From assembly GCF_042646425.1 (NCBI RefSeq), contig NZ_JBHRTR010000054.1, forward strand, positions 558,001 to 622,000: a stretch of 64,000 nt of DNA, given 5' to 3'. This DNA is from Marinibaculum pumilum (lineage in GTDB: Bacteria > Pseudomonadota > Alphaproteobacteria > Ferrovibrionales > Ferrovibrionaceae). Positions within the stretch are counted from its first letter, which is position 1; each line of letters opens with the position of its first letter. This document shows, piece by piece, positions 17,202 through 26,298 of this stretch. Both the position numbers and the translations under genes were made by a program. The notes beneath the pieces are model-generated. The model was not told where the DNA came from and did no database searches. It saw only the letters and a program-made list of their open reading frames with translations.

Positions 17202-18932
17202 ATGGCACGCTTCGACCGGGTTATCAAAAACGGCATGATCATCGATGGCAGTCGCGCACCGCGGTATCGCGGCGACATCGCCATCAAGAACGGGCTGATC
17301 GCCGAGATCGGCCATATCGATGCGGCGGACGCCGACGAAGTTATCGATGCAGCGGGGATGATCGTCGCGCCCGGCTTCATCGACCTGCACACCCACTACG
17401 ACGCCCAGGTCTTTTGGGACCCCTACTGCACCCTCTCCAGCTGGCACGGCATCACCTCGGTGGTGATCGGCAATTGCGGCTTCGGCTTCGCGCCGGTGAA
17501 GCCGGAGATGCGCGAGCGCTCGATGCTGTCGATGACCCGGGTGGAGGCGATCCCGCTCGCCTCGATGAAGGCGGGCATGCCCTGGGACTGGGTGACCTTC
17601 CCGGAATTCCTGGACAGCGTGGATGCCACGCCGAAGGCGGTGAACATCCTGCCCTACGTGCCGGTCGGCCCGATGCTGATCTGGGTGCTGGGCTTCGACG
17701 ATGCGAAGGCCGGCCGCAAGCCGACCGACGAAGAGCATGCCGAGCTCTGCCGCCTGTTCAACGAGGCGCTGGACGCCGGCGGCTGCGGCTGGTCCGCGCA
17801 GCGGATGCTGCCCGACGGGCCGGCGGCCGTGCAGCGCGACTTCGACGGTTCGCCGATGCCCACCGACGTGATGCATGACGACACCTGCCGCGAGCTGGCG
17901 AAGGTGCTGCGCGCCCGCAACGAGGGCTTCATGCAGATGCTGATGATCTCCGGCGACAATGACCGCGACCAGAAGTTCTACGAGGAGCTGTCGGAGATCT
18001 CGGGCCGGCCGATGATCATGAACGTCGTGCAGGCCTTCGACCACCGGCCGGAGATCCACCGCCGGGTCCTGGCCTGGCTGGAGGATTGCCGCGCGCGCGG
18101 CATCCGTGTCGTCGGCCAGGGGCTGACCACCGACGCCGGCTTCACCTTCACCTTCGAGAACTGGAACCTGTTCGACGATGCCGAGGCCTGGCGCGAAGCC
18201 ACCACCGGCACCTTCGAGGAGCGGCTGCAGAAGCTCGGCGACCCGGCGCGCCGTCAGGCCCTGCGGGACAACATGCCGATCACCGCCACCGGTCCGCTGC
18301 CGGAGATCGTGATCGTCGGCCCGAAGTCGGAGAAGAACAAGCAGTGGGAGGACCATACCCTGGCCCTCGCCGCCGAGAAGATGGGCAAGCATCCGGTCGA
18401 CGTGATGCTCGACATCGCGGTGGAGGAGAACCTGGAGACCGAGTTCTTCGCCGCGCCGCCGAACGGCAAGATCGAGTACCTGAAGGAGATCGTGGACAAT
18501 CCCTATGTCCTGTTCGGCGTCTCCGACGGCGGTGCGCATACCAAGTTCCTGACCGCCGGGCGCTATCCGACCGAGACGATCTGCAAGGTGGTCCGCGAGC
18601 ATGAGATGATCACCCTGGAAGAGGCGCATTGGCGGCTGTCCGCCCTGCCCGCGCAGGTCGCCGGCTTCCAGGGCCGCGGCGTGCTGCAGAAGGGCGCGCC
18701 GGCGGACATCGTCGTCTACGACTACGAGAACCTGAAGGTCCTGAAGGAAGAGATCGTCCACGACCTGCCCGCCGGCGAATGGCGGCGGATCCAGCGGGCC
18801 AGCGGCTACAAGTACGTGCTGGTCAACGGCGAGGTGACGATCCGCGACGACCAGCAGACGGAGACCTATTCCGGCCGCCTGCTCCGTCACGGCACCGGTG
18901 CGGCCATCGCCAAGGCGATCGCCGCCGAGTAG
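17202..18932 (+). CDS. N-acyl-D-amino-acid deacylase family amidohydrolase
   Basis: A 576-residue cytoplasmic amidohydrolase of the D-aminoacylase (Amidohydro_3) family, which splits N-acyl amino acids into a fatty or aromatic acid and an amino acid. Visible: VIKNGMIIDGSRAPRYRGDIAI, the HxH metal site in PGFIDLHTHYDAQVFWDP, the NCGFGFAP motif carrying the metal-region cysteine, and SDGGAHTKFLT near the C-terminus. ATG at 17202 follows a strong GGAGG site; the long open frame upstream is only antisense to the binding-protein gene. The enzyme's acid product could feed the two acyl-CoA synthetases downstream, but actual substrate is unknown. Confidence 0.85.
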   Translation: MARFDRVIKNGMIIDGSRAPRYRGDIAIKNGLIAEIGHIDAADADEVIDAAGMIVAPGFIDLHTHYDAQVFWDPYCTLSSWHGITSVVIGNCGFGFAPVKPEMRERSMLSMTRVEAIPLASMKAGMPWDWVTFPEFLDSVDATPKAVNILPYVPVGPMLIWVLGFDDAKAGRKPTDEEHAELCRLFNEALDAGGCGWSAQRMLPDGPAAVQRDFDGSPMPTDVMHDDTCRELAKVLRARNEGFMQMLMISGDNDRDQKFYEELSEISGRPMIMNVVQAFDHRPEIHRRVLAWLEDCRARGIRVVGQGLTTDAGFTFTFENWNLFDDAEAWREATTGTFEERLQKLGDPARRQALRDNMPITATGPLPEIVIVGPKSEKNKQWEDHTLALAAEKMGKHPVDVMLDIAVEENLETEFFAAPPNGKIEYLKEIVDNPYVLFGVSDGGAHTKFLTAGRYPTETICKVVREHEMITLEEAHWRLSALPAQVAGFQGRGVLQKGAPADIVVYDYENLKVLKEEIVHDLPAGEWRRIQRASGYKYVLVNGEVTIRDDQQTETYSGRLLRHGTGAAIAKAIAAE

Positions 18933-18940
18933 CTGCCGTA

Positions 18941-18974
18941 CCGGGGCTGCCGCCACCGCCGGCGGCAGCCCCGG
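18941..18974 (+). terminator. Strong intergenic hairpin between deacylase and CoA-ligase genes
   Basis: CCGGGGCTGCCGCC (18941-18954), loop ACCGCC, GGCGGCAGCCCCGG (18961-18974): 14 perfect pairs, directly after the deacylase stop. There is no U tract, so it may attenuate, stabilise the upstream mRNA end, or terminate with help rather than act alone. Confidence 0.5.
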
Positions 18975-19028
18975 ACGCCAGGCGCAGGGCACCGTCGAAG
19001 CGCCCGCGCAGGATCCGGGAGGAACAGA

Positions 19029-20954
19029 GTGACTGCCACGCCCATGAGCCCGCCATCCGCCGCCGATGTCCCCTATCGGCCGATCCGGCTGGCGGCCCGG
19101 GCCGCCGCCTGGGACCGTTGTCCCGACGGCACCTTGCTGCTGCGATCACTCGGCGAAGCACCGCCGGGCCAGACGAATTTCGGCGACTATCTCCGCCATT
19201 GGGCCGTCAGCGACCCCGATCGGCCCTTCCTTCGCCAGCGGATCGGCGCATGGCAGCCGGGCGCGCCGCTGCGGCCCTGGCGCAGCCTCAGCTACGGCGA
19301 GGCGTTCGCGCGCGCGCAGGCGATCGCCCAGGCGCTGCTGGACAGGGTTCTGGGCCCGGAGCGGCCGGTCCTCATCCTCTCCGGCAATTCCATCGAACAG
19401 GCGCTGCTGACCCTGGCCGGCATGATGTGCGGAGTTCCGGTCGCGCCGGTCTCGCCGGCCTATTCGCTGCTCAGCGCCGATCTCGGCAAGATCCGGCATC
19501 TGGCGAAACTGCTGACCCCGGGCATGGTCTTCGCCCAGTCCGGCACCGAATATGCCCGCGCGCTGCATCTGCTGGCCGCGCTGCCCGATGCGCCGCCCGA
19601 ACTTGTGGTGGTCGAGGATGCACCGGCCGATCTTCCCGCCACCACCGGCTTCGACAGTCTGCTGCGGACCGCGCCCGGGCCGGCGCTGGACCGGGCCTGG
19701 GACGCGGTCGGCCCCGACACCATCGCGAAATTCCTGCTGACCTCCGGCTCCACCGGCACGCCGAAGGCGGTGCCCAACACCCACGGCATGCTCTGCGCCA
19801 ACCAGGCGATGCTGGACTGGGCGCTGCCGCCGGATCCCGCGCATCCGCCGGTGCTGCTGGACTGGCTGCCCTGGAACCATACCTTCGGCGGCAACCTGAC
19901 CCTGAACACGGTGGTCCGCCGCGGCGGCCTGCTCCACATCGACGATGGCCGGCCGCTGCCCGACCGCTTCGCGGAAACCCTTGAGAACCTGGTCGAGGTC
20001 TCGCCGACGCAGTACGCCAACGTGCCCGTCGGCTATGGCATGCTGGCGGACGCGCTGGAGCGCAACCCGGCGCTGGCGGAACGCTTCTTCCGCGACCTGC
20101 AGCACATGTTCTACGGCGGCGCCGGGCTGCCGCAATCGGTCTGGGACCGGCTGCAGGCCTGCGCGGTCCGCACCATCGGCCAGCGCATCGTCTTCATGAC
20201 CGCCTTCGGGTCGACCGAGACCGCGCCGATCGCGACCCTGCTGCACTGGCCCGTCGACGGGCCGGGACGGGTCGGGCTGCCGCTGCCCGGTGTCACCGTG
20301 AAGCTGGTGCCGCAGGACGGCCGGCACGAGCTGCGCCTGAAGGGGCCGATCGTCTTCCCCGGCTATCACCGGCAGCCGGAGCTGACCCGGGCGGTGTTCG
20401 ACGAGGACGGCTTCTACCGGATCGGCGACGCTGCCCGACTGGTCGATCCCAACGACCCGGCCGAGGGCATCCAGCCGGACGGGCGGCTGGTGGAGGATTT
20501 CAAGCTGCAGACCGGCAGCTTCGTCCCGGTCGGCCGCCTGCGCATGGCCCTGCTGTCGGAGGTGCCGGAACTGCAGGATGCGGTGATCGCCGGCCATGAC
20601 CGGCCCTATGTGGCGGTCCTGGCCTGGCCCAACCTGGAGGCCTGCCGCAGGATTGCCGGGAAGCCGGATGCGGGCATGGCGGAACTGGCGGGCGATGCCC
20701 GGCTGCATGCCCGGCTGCAGGAAAGGCTGCGCGACTTCACCGCCGGTGCGACCGGTTCCTCCCTGCGGGTGCAGCGATTGATGCTCCTGTCCGAACCTGC
20801 CTCCAGCGACGCCAACGAGATCACCGACAAGGGCTATGTGAACCAGCGCGCGGTGCTGCAGCGCCGCGCCGACGCCGTCGAGTCGCTCTACGCCGAGCCG
20901 CCGGCGCCGAACGTGGTCAGCCTCCTGCCGGCCGTCGCCGCCGCAGCCGGCTGA
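19029..20954 (+). CDS. Acyl/aryl-CoA synthetase, feruloyl-CoA synthase-like (ANL superfamily)
   Basis: A 641-residue adenylate-forming enzyme. It has the ATP loop KFLLTSGSTGTPKAVPN (near residue 240), the LDWLPWNHTFGGN segment, a TAFGSTETAP motif and RIGDAARLVDP. The C-terminal SDANEITDKGYVNQRAVL is the pattern of feruloyl-CoA synthase-like enzymes, whose C-terminal lysine lies in that K-G segment. It would make a CoA thioester of an aromatic or other carboxylic acid at the expense of ATP. GTG at 19029 has GGGAGGAAC just upstream; ATG 19044 is the alternative. Confidence 0.82.
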   Translation: MTATPMSPPSAADVPYRPIRLAARAAAWDRCPDGTLLLRSLGEAPPGQTNFGDYLRHWAVSDPDRPFLRQRIGAWQPGAPLRPWRSLSYGEAFARAQAIAQALLDRVLGPERPVLILSGNSIEQALLTLAGMMCGVPVAPVSPAYSLLSADLGKIRHLAKLLTPGMVFAQSGTEYARALHLLAALPDAPPELVVVEDAPADLPATTGFDSLLRTAPGPALDRAWDAVGPDTIAKFLLTSGSTGTPKAVPNTHGMLCANQAMLDWALPPDPAHPPVLLDWLPWNHTFGGNLTLNTVVRRGGLLHIDDGRPLPDRFAETLENLVEVSPTQYANVPVGYGMLADALERNPALAERFFRDLQHMFYGGAGLPQSVWDRLQACAVRTIGQRIVFMTAFGSTETAPIATLLHWPVDGPGRVGLPLPGVTVKLVPQDGRHELRLKGPIVFPGYHRQPELTRAVFDEDGFYRIGDAARLVDPNDPAEGIQPDGRLVEDFKLQTGSFVPVGRLRMALLSEVPELQDAVIAGHDRPYVAVLAWPNLEACRRIAGKPDAGMAELAGDARLHARLQERLRDFTAGATGSSLRVQRLMLLSEPASSDANEITDKGYVNQRAVLQRRADAVESLYAEPPAPNVVSLLPAVAAAAG

Positions 20955-20973
20955 CCCCTCCTTCCCGAGACCT

Positions 20974-21004
20974 GCCCTGCAGGCGGTACCGCCGCCTGCA
21001 GGGC
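20974..21004. terminator. Bidirectional hairpin between convergent genes
   Basis: GCCCTGCAGGCGG (20974-20986), loop of 5, CCGCCTGCAGGGC (20992-21004). Thirteen perfect pairs between the stops of the CoA-ligase (+) and the binding-protein (-) genes; no U tract on either side. Confidence 0.55.
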
Positions 21005-21039
21005 ACGGCGCGGGCCCGCCCGGTCAGCCGTCCGCCCGG

Positions 21040-22260
21040 TCAGCCGTCCGTCCGGCCCGTCACCAGCGGGCAGCCGCTCTCAGCCAGGCTCGGATAGGCC
21101 TGGTTCCCGGGCACCCTGGCGACCTGCCGGTAATAGTCCCACGGCCCCTTGGACTCCTCCGGCGACTTCACCTCGAACAGGAACATGTCGTGCTCCATCA
21201 GGCCGTCGGCGCGGATCCGGCCGCCGCTGGCAAAGAAGTCGTCGATCGGCATCTCCCGCATCTTCGCCATCACCGCATCGGTTTCGTCGGTCCCTGCGGC
21301 CTGCACCGCCTTCAGGTAGTGCATCGTCGACGAGTAGGTGCCGGCATGCATCATGTTCGGCATCTTGCCCAGCCGGTCGTAGAAGCGCTGCGACCATTCC
21401 CGCGCCGCGTCGCTGCTGTCCCAGTAGAAGGCGGAGGTCAGGGTCAGTCCCTGCGTCGTCTCCAGCCCCAGGCTGTGGACGTCGTTGACGAAGAACAGCA
21501 GGGTCGCCAGGCGCTGTCCGCCCTGCGTGATGCCGAACTCCGACGCCTGTCGGATCGCGGCGACCAGGTCGCCGCCGGCCAGCGCCAGACCGATCACCTT
21601 CGCGCCGGACGCCTGCGCCTGCAGCAGGTAGGACGAGAAGTCGGTCGTGTTGAGCGGCGAGCGCACCGCGCCCAGCACCTCGCCGCCGCTCGCCTTCACC
21701 AGCGCCCCGGTATCCTCCTCCATCTGATGGCCGAAGGCATAGTCGGCGGTGATGAAGAACCAGCTGTCGCCGCCCTGGCCGACCACCGCGCCGCCGGTGC
21801 TGCGCGCCATCGCCGCGGTGTTGTAGACGTACTGGACCGAGATCGGCGTGCAATGCTCGCCGACGATGCTCGCCGCCGCCGGCGCGCTGAGCACCGCCAC
21901 CTTGTTGCGGTCCCTGGCGATGTTGAGCACCGCCAGTGCGGCCGCGGAACCGGCGACATCCATGATCGCGTCCAGCTGCTCGCGGTCGAACCATTCCCGC
22001 GCCTTGGTGGAGGCGATGTCCGCCTTGTTCTGATGGTCTGCGGACAGGGTCACGATCGGATTGCCCAGGACAGAGCCGCCGAAATCCTCCACCGCCATCT
22101 TCATCGCTTCGACGCTGCCCGGCCCGGTGACATCGGAGTACAGCCCCGACATGTCGGTGATCAGTCCGAGCTTCACGACGTCGTCGGTGACCTGGGCGTC
22201 GGCCGGTGCCGCCTGCAGCGCGAACGCGCCTGCGGTCAGAACCGCAATGAGTGCCTTCAT
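21040..22260 (-). CDS. LIV-type (HAAT) ABC substrate-binding protein 2
   Basis: A 406-residue periplasmic protein: signal MKALIAVLTAGAFALQAAPADA, mature start QVTDDVVKLGLITDMSGLYSDV. It is paralogous along its length to the protein at 15780-16991 (shared ADHQNKADIA, FFITADYAFGHQMEED, GAVRSPLNTTDFSSYLLQAQASGA, EVKSPEESKGPWDYY). ATG at 22260 follows GGAGG. It is divergent from the CoA ligase at 22367 across a shared TetR-type operator. As with its paralogue, no permease is adjacent; both may serve livHMGF at 26299-29748. Confidence 0.86.
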   Translation of the reverse strand: MKALIAVLTAGAFALQAAPADAQVTDDVVKLGLITDMSGLYSDVTGPGSVEAMKMAVEDFGGSVLGNPIVTLSADHQNKADIASTKAREWFDREQLDAIMDVAGSAAALAVLNIARDRNKVAVLSAPAAASIVGEHCTPISVQYVYNTAAMARSTGGAVVGQGGDSWFFITADYAFGHQMEEDTGALVKASGGEVLGAVRSPLNTTDFSSYLLQAQASGAKVIGLALAGGDLVAAIRQASEFGITQGGQRLATLLFFVNDVHSLGLETTQGLTLTSAFYWDSSDAAREWSQRFYDRLGKMPNMMHAGTYSSTMHYLKAVQAAGTDETDAVMAKMREMPIDDFFASGGRIRADGLMEHDMFLFEVKSPEESKGPWDYYRQVARVPGNQAYPSLAESGCPLVTGRTDG

Positions 22261-22328
22261 GGCATTTCCTCCGTTGTTCTCCCTGGGAACGGCCTGCTTG
22301 ACCGCCCCCAGGGAGCATCTTAGAAAAT

Positions 22329-22344
22329 CTGAGCGAACGTTCAA
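22329..22344. promoter_or_regulatory. TetR-type operator copy 3 (binding protein 2 / CoA ligase)
   Basis: CTGAGCGAACGTTCAA, 22 bp before the CoA-ligase ATG and about 69 bp upstream of the divergent binding-protein start. It matches the shared 16-bp palindrome at most positions and could control both genes. Confidence 0.68.
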
Positions 22345-22366
22345 TCAAACGAAGCCAAGGGTGGGG

Positions 22367-23983
22367 ATGCCGATGCTGCCGAGGACACACGACTACGACC
22401 GGCTTCGCCGGGACTTCGCATGGTCGGTGCCGGAACGGTTCAACATCGGTGTCGCGGTCTGCGACCGCCACGCGCGGGGCGACGGCCGTCCCGCCCTGCT
22501 GCACATCACCGACAGCGGGGCGGCGCGCAGCTATTCGTTCGACGAGATGCGCAGGCTGACCAACCGCTTCGCCAACGCCCTGGTGGCCGGCGGCCTGTCG
22601 CGCGGCGACCGGATCGGCGTGTTCCTGCCGCAATCGCCCGAAACCGCTATCGCCCATGTGGCGGCGTTCAAGGCGGGCATGGTGTCGATCCCGCTGTTCA
22701 CCCTGTTCGGCGAGGATGCTCTGGAATACCGCCTGGGCAACAGCGGCGCCAAGGCCCTGGTGACCGACCTTGCCGGCGCCGAAAAGATCGCGGCGGTGCG
22801 CGACAGGTTGCCGGAGCTGCGCCATGTCTTCGTCATCGGCGAGGATGCCGGAAGCCGCGACAATACCCTCTTCGACCGCGCCCTGGAGGCGGCATCCGAC
22901 AGCTTCGAGCCGGTCGACACGGCAGCCGAGGATCCTGCCGTCCTGATGTACACCTCCGGCACGACCGGCGACCCGAAGGGCGCCCTGCATGCCCACCGGG
23001 TCCTGCTGGGCCATGTGCCGGCGATGGAGGTCCTGTTCGACTTCCTCCCGCAGCCCGACGACCTGGTCTGGACGCCGGCCGACTGGGCCTGGATCGCGGG
23101 GCTGTTCGACATCTTCCTGACCTCCTGGTACTGCGGCGTGCCGGTCCTGGCGCGGCGGCCGCCGAAATTCGACCCCGAAGACACCCTGCACCTGATGCGC
23201 AGCCATCGGGTCAGCAACGCTTTCCTGCCGCCGACCGCGCTGAAGATGATCCGCAGTGCCGGACTTGGCGGCGGGCCCCGGCTGCGCACCATGTTCACCG
23301 GCGGCGAAGCGCTGGACGCGGCGCTTCTGGACTGGGTGCGGGAGACGTTCGGCACCGACCTGCACGAGGCCTATGGCCAGACCGAGTGCAATGTCGTCGT
23401 CGGCAGCAATACCCGGATGTTCCCCACCCGGCCCGGCTCGATGGGCCGGGCGGTCCCGGGTCATGACGTGCGCATCATCGACGAGGCCGGCCAGGAGCTG
23501 CCCTGCGGAACCACCGGATTCATCGGTGTCCGGGCGCCCAACCCGGTGATGATGCTGCGCTACTGGAACAACCCGGATGCGACGGAAGCGAAGTATTGCG
23601 GCGGCTTCCTGAACACCGGCGACCTGGGTCAGCAGGACGAGGACGGCTATCTGTGGTTCGTGAGCCGCAGCGACGACATCATCAACAGCGGCGGCTACCG
23701 GATCGGTCCCGGAGAAATCGAGCAGTGCCTGATGCGCCATCCCGCGATCGCCATGGCGGCGGTGGTGGGCATCCCCGATCCGGTACGCACGGAGGCGATC
23801 AAGGCCTGGCTGGTCCTGAACCCCGGCTATGCCGAGTCGGAGTCGTTTTCGGCGGAGATCCGGGACTTCGTCCGGCGCAAGCTGGCGGCGCACGAATATC
23901 CGCGGCACATCGCCGTGACCGACAGCCTGCCGATGTCGATGACCGGGAAGATCCGCCGCAGCGAGCTGCGCGCGCGCGGCTAG
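22367..23983 (+). CDS. Acyl-CoA synthetase (AMP-forming, medium-chain/acetyl-type)
   Basis: A 538-residue ANL-superfamily ligase with MYTSGTTGDPKGALHAH (ATP loop, near residue 195), EAYGQTECNVVVG, FLNTGDLGQQDEDGYLWFVSRSDDIINSGGYRIGP, and the conserved C-terminal lysine in MSMTGKIRRSEL. The DDIINSGGYRIGPGEIE pattern is that of medium-chain or acetyl-CoA synthetase-like enzymes. It forms acyl-CoA from ATP, CoA and a carboxylic acid; the acid is unknown. ATG at 22367 sits 6-10 bp after AAGGGTGGGG. It lies in the shared-operator region and is followed by the first TetR gene. Confidence 0.86.
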   Translation: MPMLPRTHDYDRLRRDFAWSVPERFNIGVAVCDRHARGDGRPALLHITDSGAARSYSFDEMRRLTNRFANALVAGGLSRGDRIGVFLPQSPETAIAHVAAFKAGMVSIPLFTLFGEDALEYRLGNSGAKALVTDLAGAEKIAAVRDRLPELRHVFVIGEDAGSRDNTLFDRALEAASDSFEPVDTAAEDPAVLMYTSGTTGDPKGALHAHRVLLGHVPAMEVLFDFLPQPDDLVWTPADWAWIAGLFDIFLTSWYCGVPVLARRPPKFDPEDTLHLMRSHRVSNAFLPPTALKMIRSAGLGGGPRLRTMFTGGEALDAALLDWVRETFGTDLHEAYGQTECNVVVGSNTRMFPTRPGSMGRAVPGHDVRIIDEAGQELPCGTTGFIGVRAPNPVMMLRYWNNPDATEAKYCGGFLNTGDLGQQDEDGYLWFVSRSDDIINSGGYRIGPGEIEQCLMRHPAIAMAAVVGIPDPVRTEAIKAWLVLNPGYAESESFSAEIRDFVRRKLAAHEYPRHIAVTDSLPMSMTGKIRRSELRARG

Positions 23984-24103
23984 CAGGCCCATTGCGCCGG
24001 GGCACCGCGCGCCGAGGAAGTGGCCGGTAGCACAACCGATTGGCTATCCTTCCGACCACCGCCGGGGCGGCAGGCGACCCGGCAGGATCGAACGGAGCGG
24101 CAA

Positions 24104-24772
24104 GTGGCAGTTCAGGGCAGACGTCGGAACGCAGCGGATGGCAAGAGCCGGGAAATCGCGGCGCATGCCGTGCCCGGCGCCGCCGCGCAGCCCGCCGTCA
24201 GCGAAGAGCTGCTGATGCAGGCGGCGATCAAGGCCTTCGTCGAAAAGGGCTTCCACGGCACCTCGATGCGGGACATCGCCGCCCGCGCCGGCACCAGCGT
24301 CTCCCACAGCTACTACTACTTCCCGTCGAAGCAGCAGCTGCTCTGGCAGATCGTCAGCCGCATCACGCAGGAGCTGCAGGAGAGCCTGGGCAAGGCCGAT
24401 CGGGAGGCCGGCCCCGATCCTGCCGCAAGGCTCGCTGCCATCGTCCGCGCGCATGTGCTGCTGCACACCCAGCGCCAGGACGAATCCTTCATCGGCAATT
24501 CCGAGCTGCGCAGCCTCCGTGCGGAGGACCGGCCGAAATTCATCGAGATGCGCGACCGGGTCTCCGCCATCTTCAAGGGCGTGATCAACGACGGCATCGA
24601 ACAGGGGGTGTTCACCTGCCCCGAACCGGTGGAGGTCACCCTGGCGGTGATCACCATGTGCACGGCGATTGCCGGCTGGTACCGGCCCGACGGCCCGGTT
24701 TCGCCACAGGTAATGGCCAACCGCTATGCCGCCATCGCCCTGCGCATGGCCGGCTATCGCGGTGCCGCCTGA
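24104..24772 (+). CDS. TetR/AcrR-family transcriptional regulator 1
   Basis: A 222-residue repressor-type protein. The N-terminal HTH is AIKAFVEKGFHGTSMRDIAARAGTSVSHSYYYFPSKQQLL (about residues 42-80); the rest is a helical ligand domain, containing a FIGNSELRSL segment. The recognition-helix region GTSVSHSYYYFPSK is identical to that of the second TetR at 30007, so both may bind the same site. GTG at 24104 follows CGGAGCGG by 7 bp; upstream in-frame sequence is not conserved-looking. Ligand may be an acyl-CoA or its acid, an inference from the genes around it. Confidence 0.83.
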   Translation: MAVQGRRRNAADGKSREIAAHAVPGAAAQPAVSEELLMQAAIKAFVEKGFHGTSMRDIAARAGTSVSHSYYYFPSKQQLLWQIVSRITQELQESLGKADREAGPDPAARLAAIVRAHVLLHTQRQDESFIGNSELRSLRAEDRPKFIEMRDRVSAIFKGVINDGIEQGVFTCPEPVEVTLAVITMCTAIAGWYRPDGPVSPQVMANRYAAIALRMAGYRGAA

Positions 24773-24855
24773 GCCCCGCCTGAACCCCGCCTGAAGCCGC
24801 CCGAGCGCTGCAGCGACGGTTTGATGCCGGCGCCGGGCTCGTGGCATGATCTCTT

Positions 24856-24871
24856 TTGAACAATTGCTCAA
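24856..24871. promoter_or_regulatory. TetR-type operator copy 4 (SDR-folE promoter)
   Basis: TTGAACAATTGCTCAA, 17 bp before the SDR start. Outer half-sites TTGAAC and GCTCAA match the other copies; the centre AATT differs from their CGAACG. It would place the SDR-folE pair under the same control. Confidence 0.65.
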
Positions 24872-24888
24872 ATCACGATGGGAACGCC

Positions 24889-25617
24889 ATGACTGGCCTG
24901 GATGGACGAACCGTATTGATCACCGGCGCGGCGGGCGCGCTGGGCGCCGCCACCGCCGGCGCCTTCCGCGCGGCCGGCGCGCGGCTCGCGCTGCTCGACA
25001 TCGACTCCGATGCCCTCGCCGCGGCCTGCGGCGCGGAGGGCCCGCAACAGGCCCTGCTGCAGGCGGACCTGATGGACCGCGCCGCCATGGTCGAGGCGGC
25101 GGCCGCCACCATCGCCCGTTTCGGCGGAATCGATGTGCTGTGCAACATCGCCGGCGGCTTCCACATGGGCGAACCGGTGCACGAGACCCCTGCCGAAATC
25201 TGGCGCCGCATGATCGACCTGAACGCCGGTTCGCTGCTGAACGCTTGCCATGCTGCGGTGCCGCACATGATCGCCGGCGGCGGCGGACGCATCGTCAATG
25301 TGGCCGCCATGGCTGCCGGCGCCGGTGCTGCGGAGATGGGCGCCTACGCCGCCGCGAAGAGCGCGGTGGTCCGCCTGACGGAAAGCATGGCCGCGGAACT
25401 GGCGACCCATCGCATCGCGGCGAACTGCGTCCTGCCGGCCACGATGGACACGCCGGCGAACCGGACCGCCATGCCCGACGGCGATCCCGGCGAATGGACC
25501 GCGCCGGATGCGGTCGCGGACCTGATCCTGTTCCTCGCCTCGCCCGCCGCGCGGGCGGTCCAGGGCGCCGCGGTGGCGGCGGCCGCACCCTCCGCCATGG
25601 CGGCGGCCCGGGCATGA
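24889..25617 (+). CDS. SDR-family protein lacking the catalytic serine
   Basis: A 242-residue Rossmann-fold protein: TVLITGAAGALGAATAGAF (glycine-rich NAD(P) loop), DVLCNIAGG, and the Tyr-Lys pair in GAYAAAKSAV. In classical SDRs the serine sits in a segment like IVNIASIAG; here it reads RIVNVAAMAAGA, so serine is replaced by alanine. The usual C-terminal GQ-VDGG block is also missing; the end is Ala-rich. Either a weak or altered dehydrogenase, or a protein with a non-enzymatic role. ATG at 24889; the end overlaps folE by 4 bp (ATGA). Confidence 0.75.
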   Translation: MTGLDGRTVLITGAAGALGAATAGAFRAAGARLALLDIDSDALAAACGAEGPQQALLQADLMDRAAMVEAAAATIARFGGIDVLCNIAGGFHMGEPVHETPAEIWRRMIDLNAGSLLNACHAAVPHMIAGGGGRIVNVAAMAAGAGAAEMGAYAAAKSAVVRLTESMAAELATHRIAANCVLPATMDTPANRTAMPDGDPGEWTAPDAVADLILFLASPAARAVQGAAVAAAAPSAMAAARA

Positions 25618-26225
25618 GCGCCGCGGCGGGATCGTCCGTGGCGGCCGCGCCGCAGGGCCGCCCCAGCCGCGCGGAAGCCGAAGCCGCCGTGCGGGTGCTG
25701 CTGCGCTGGGCCGGCGACGACCCGGACCGCGAGGGCCTTCGCGACACGCCGGCGCGCGCCGTGCGCGCCTACGAGGAATGGTTCGCCGGCTATCGCGACG
25801 ATCCGGAGGAGATCCTCCGCCGCACCTTCGCGGAGGTCGACGGCTATGACGAGATGGTGCTGCTGCGCGACATCCGGCTGGAGAGCGTCTGCGAGCATCA
25901 CATGGCGCCGATCATCGGATCGGCCCATGTGGCCTATCTGCCGGAGCGCCGGGTGGTCGGGATCTCGAAGCTTGCGCGGGTGGTGGAGGCCTTCGCGCGG
26001 CGGCTGCAGATCCAGGAGCGGATGACGGTGCAGATCGCCGACGCGATCGACCGGGTGCTGCAGCCCCGCGGGGTGGCGGTCCTGGTCCGCGCCGAGCATC
26101 AGTGCATGACCACCCGCGGCGTGCACAAGCCGGGCGTGGCGCTGATCACCTCGCGGATGACCGGCGCCTTCCGCGACGACCCCGCCCTGCGCGCGGAACT
26201 GATGGCGGTCCTCGGCTGCCGCTAG
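25614..26225 (+). CDS. folE: GTP cyclohydrolase I
   Basis: A 203-residue enzyme converting GTP to 7,8-dihydroneopterin triphosphate, first step of folate and tetrahydrobiopterin synthesis. Zinc ligands are in SVCEHHMAP and the C of QCMTTRGVHKPG; GISKLARVVEAFARRLQIQERMT is the usual family block. The start overlaps the SDR stop (ATGA), so the two are translationally coupled. A folE gene inside a catabolic regulon is unusual and may be a second, conditionally expressed copy; the rest of the genome is not visible. Confidence 0.93.
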   Translation: MSAAAGSSVAAAPQGRPSRAEAEAAVRVLLRWAGDDPDREGLRDTPARAVRAYEEWFAGYRDDPEEILRRTFAEVDGYDEMVLLRDIRLESVCEHHMAPIIGSAHVAYLPERRVVGISKLARVVEAFARRLQIQERMTVQIADAIDRVLQPRGVAVLVRAEHQCMTTRGVHKPGVALITSRMTGAFRDDPALRAELMAVLGCR

Positions 26226-26256
26226 GCGGCGGGGCCCCAGGCAACGGCGGGGATTC

Positions 26257-26294
26257 GGCAGGGGCACCCGGCGAACCGTCCGGGCGCCCCTGCC
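26257..26294. terminator. Bidirectional hairpin between folE and livM-type genes
   Basis: GGCAGGGGC-A-CCCGG (26257-26271) pairs with CCGGG-C-GCCCCTGCC (26280-26294) around an 8-nt loop: 14 pairs, one mismatch, between converging stops. No clear U tract. Confidence 0.5.
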
Positions 26295-26298
26295 GGCG

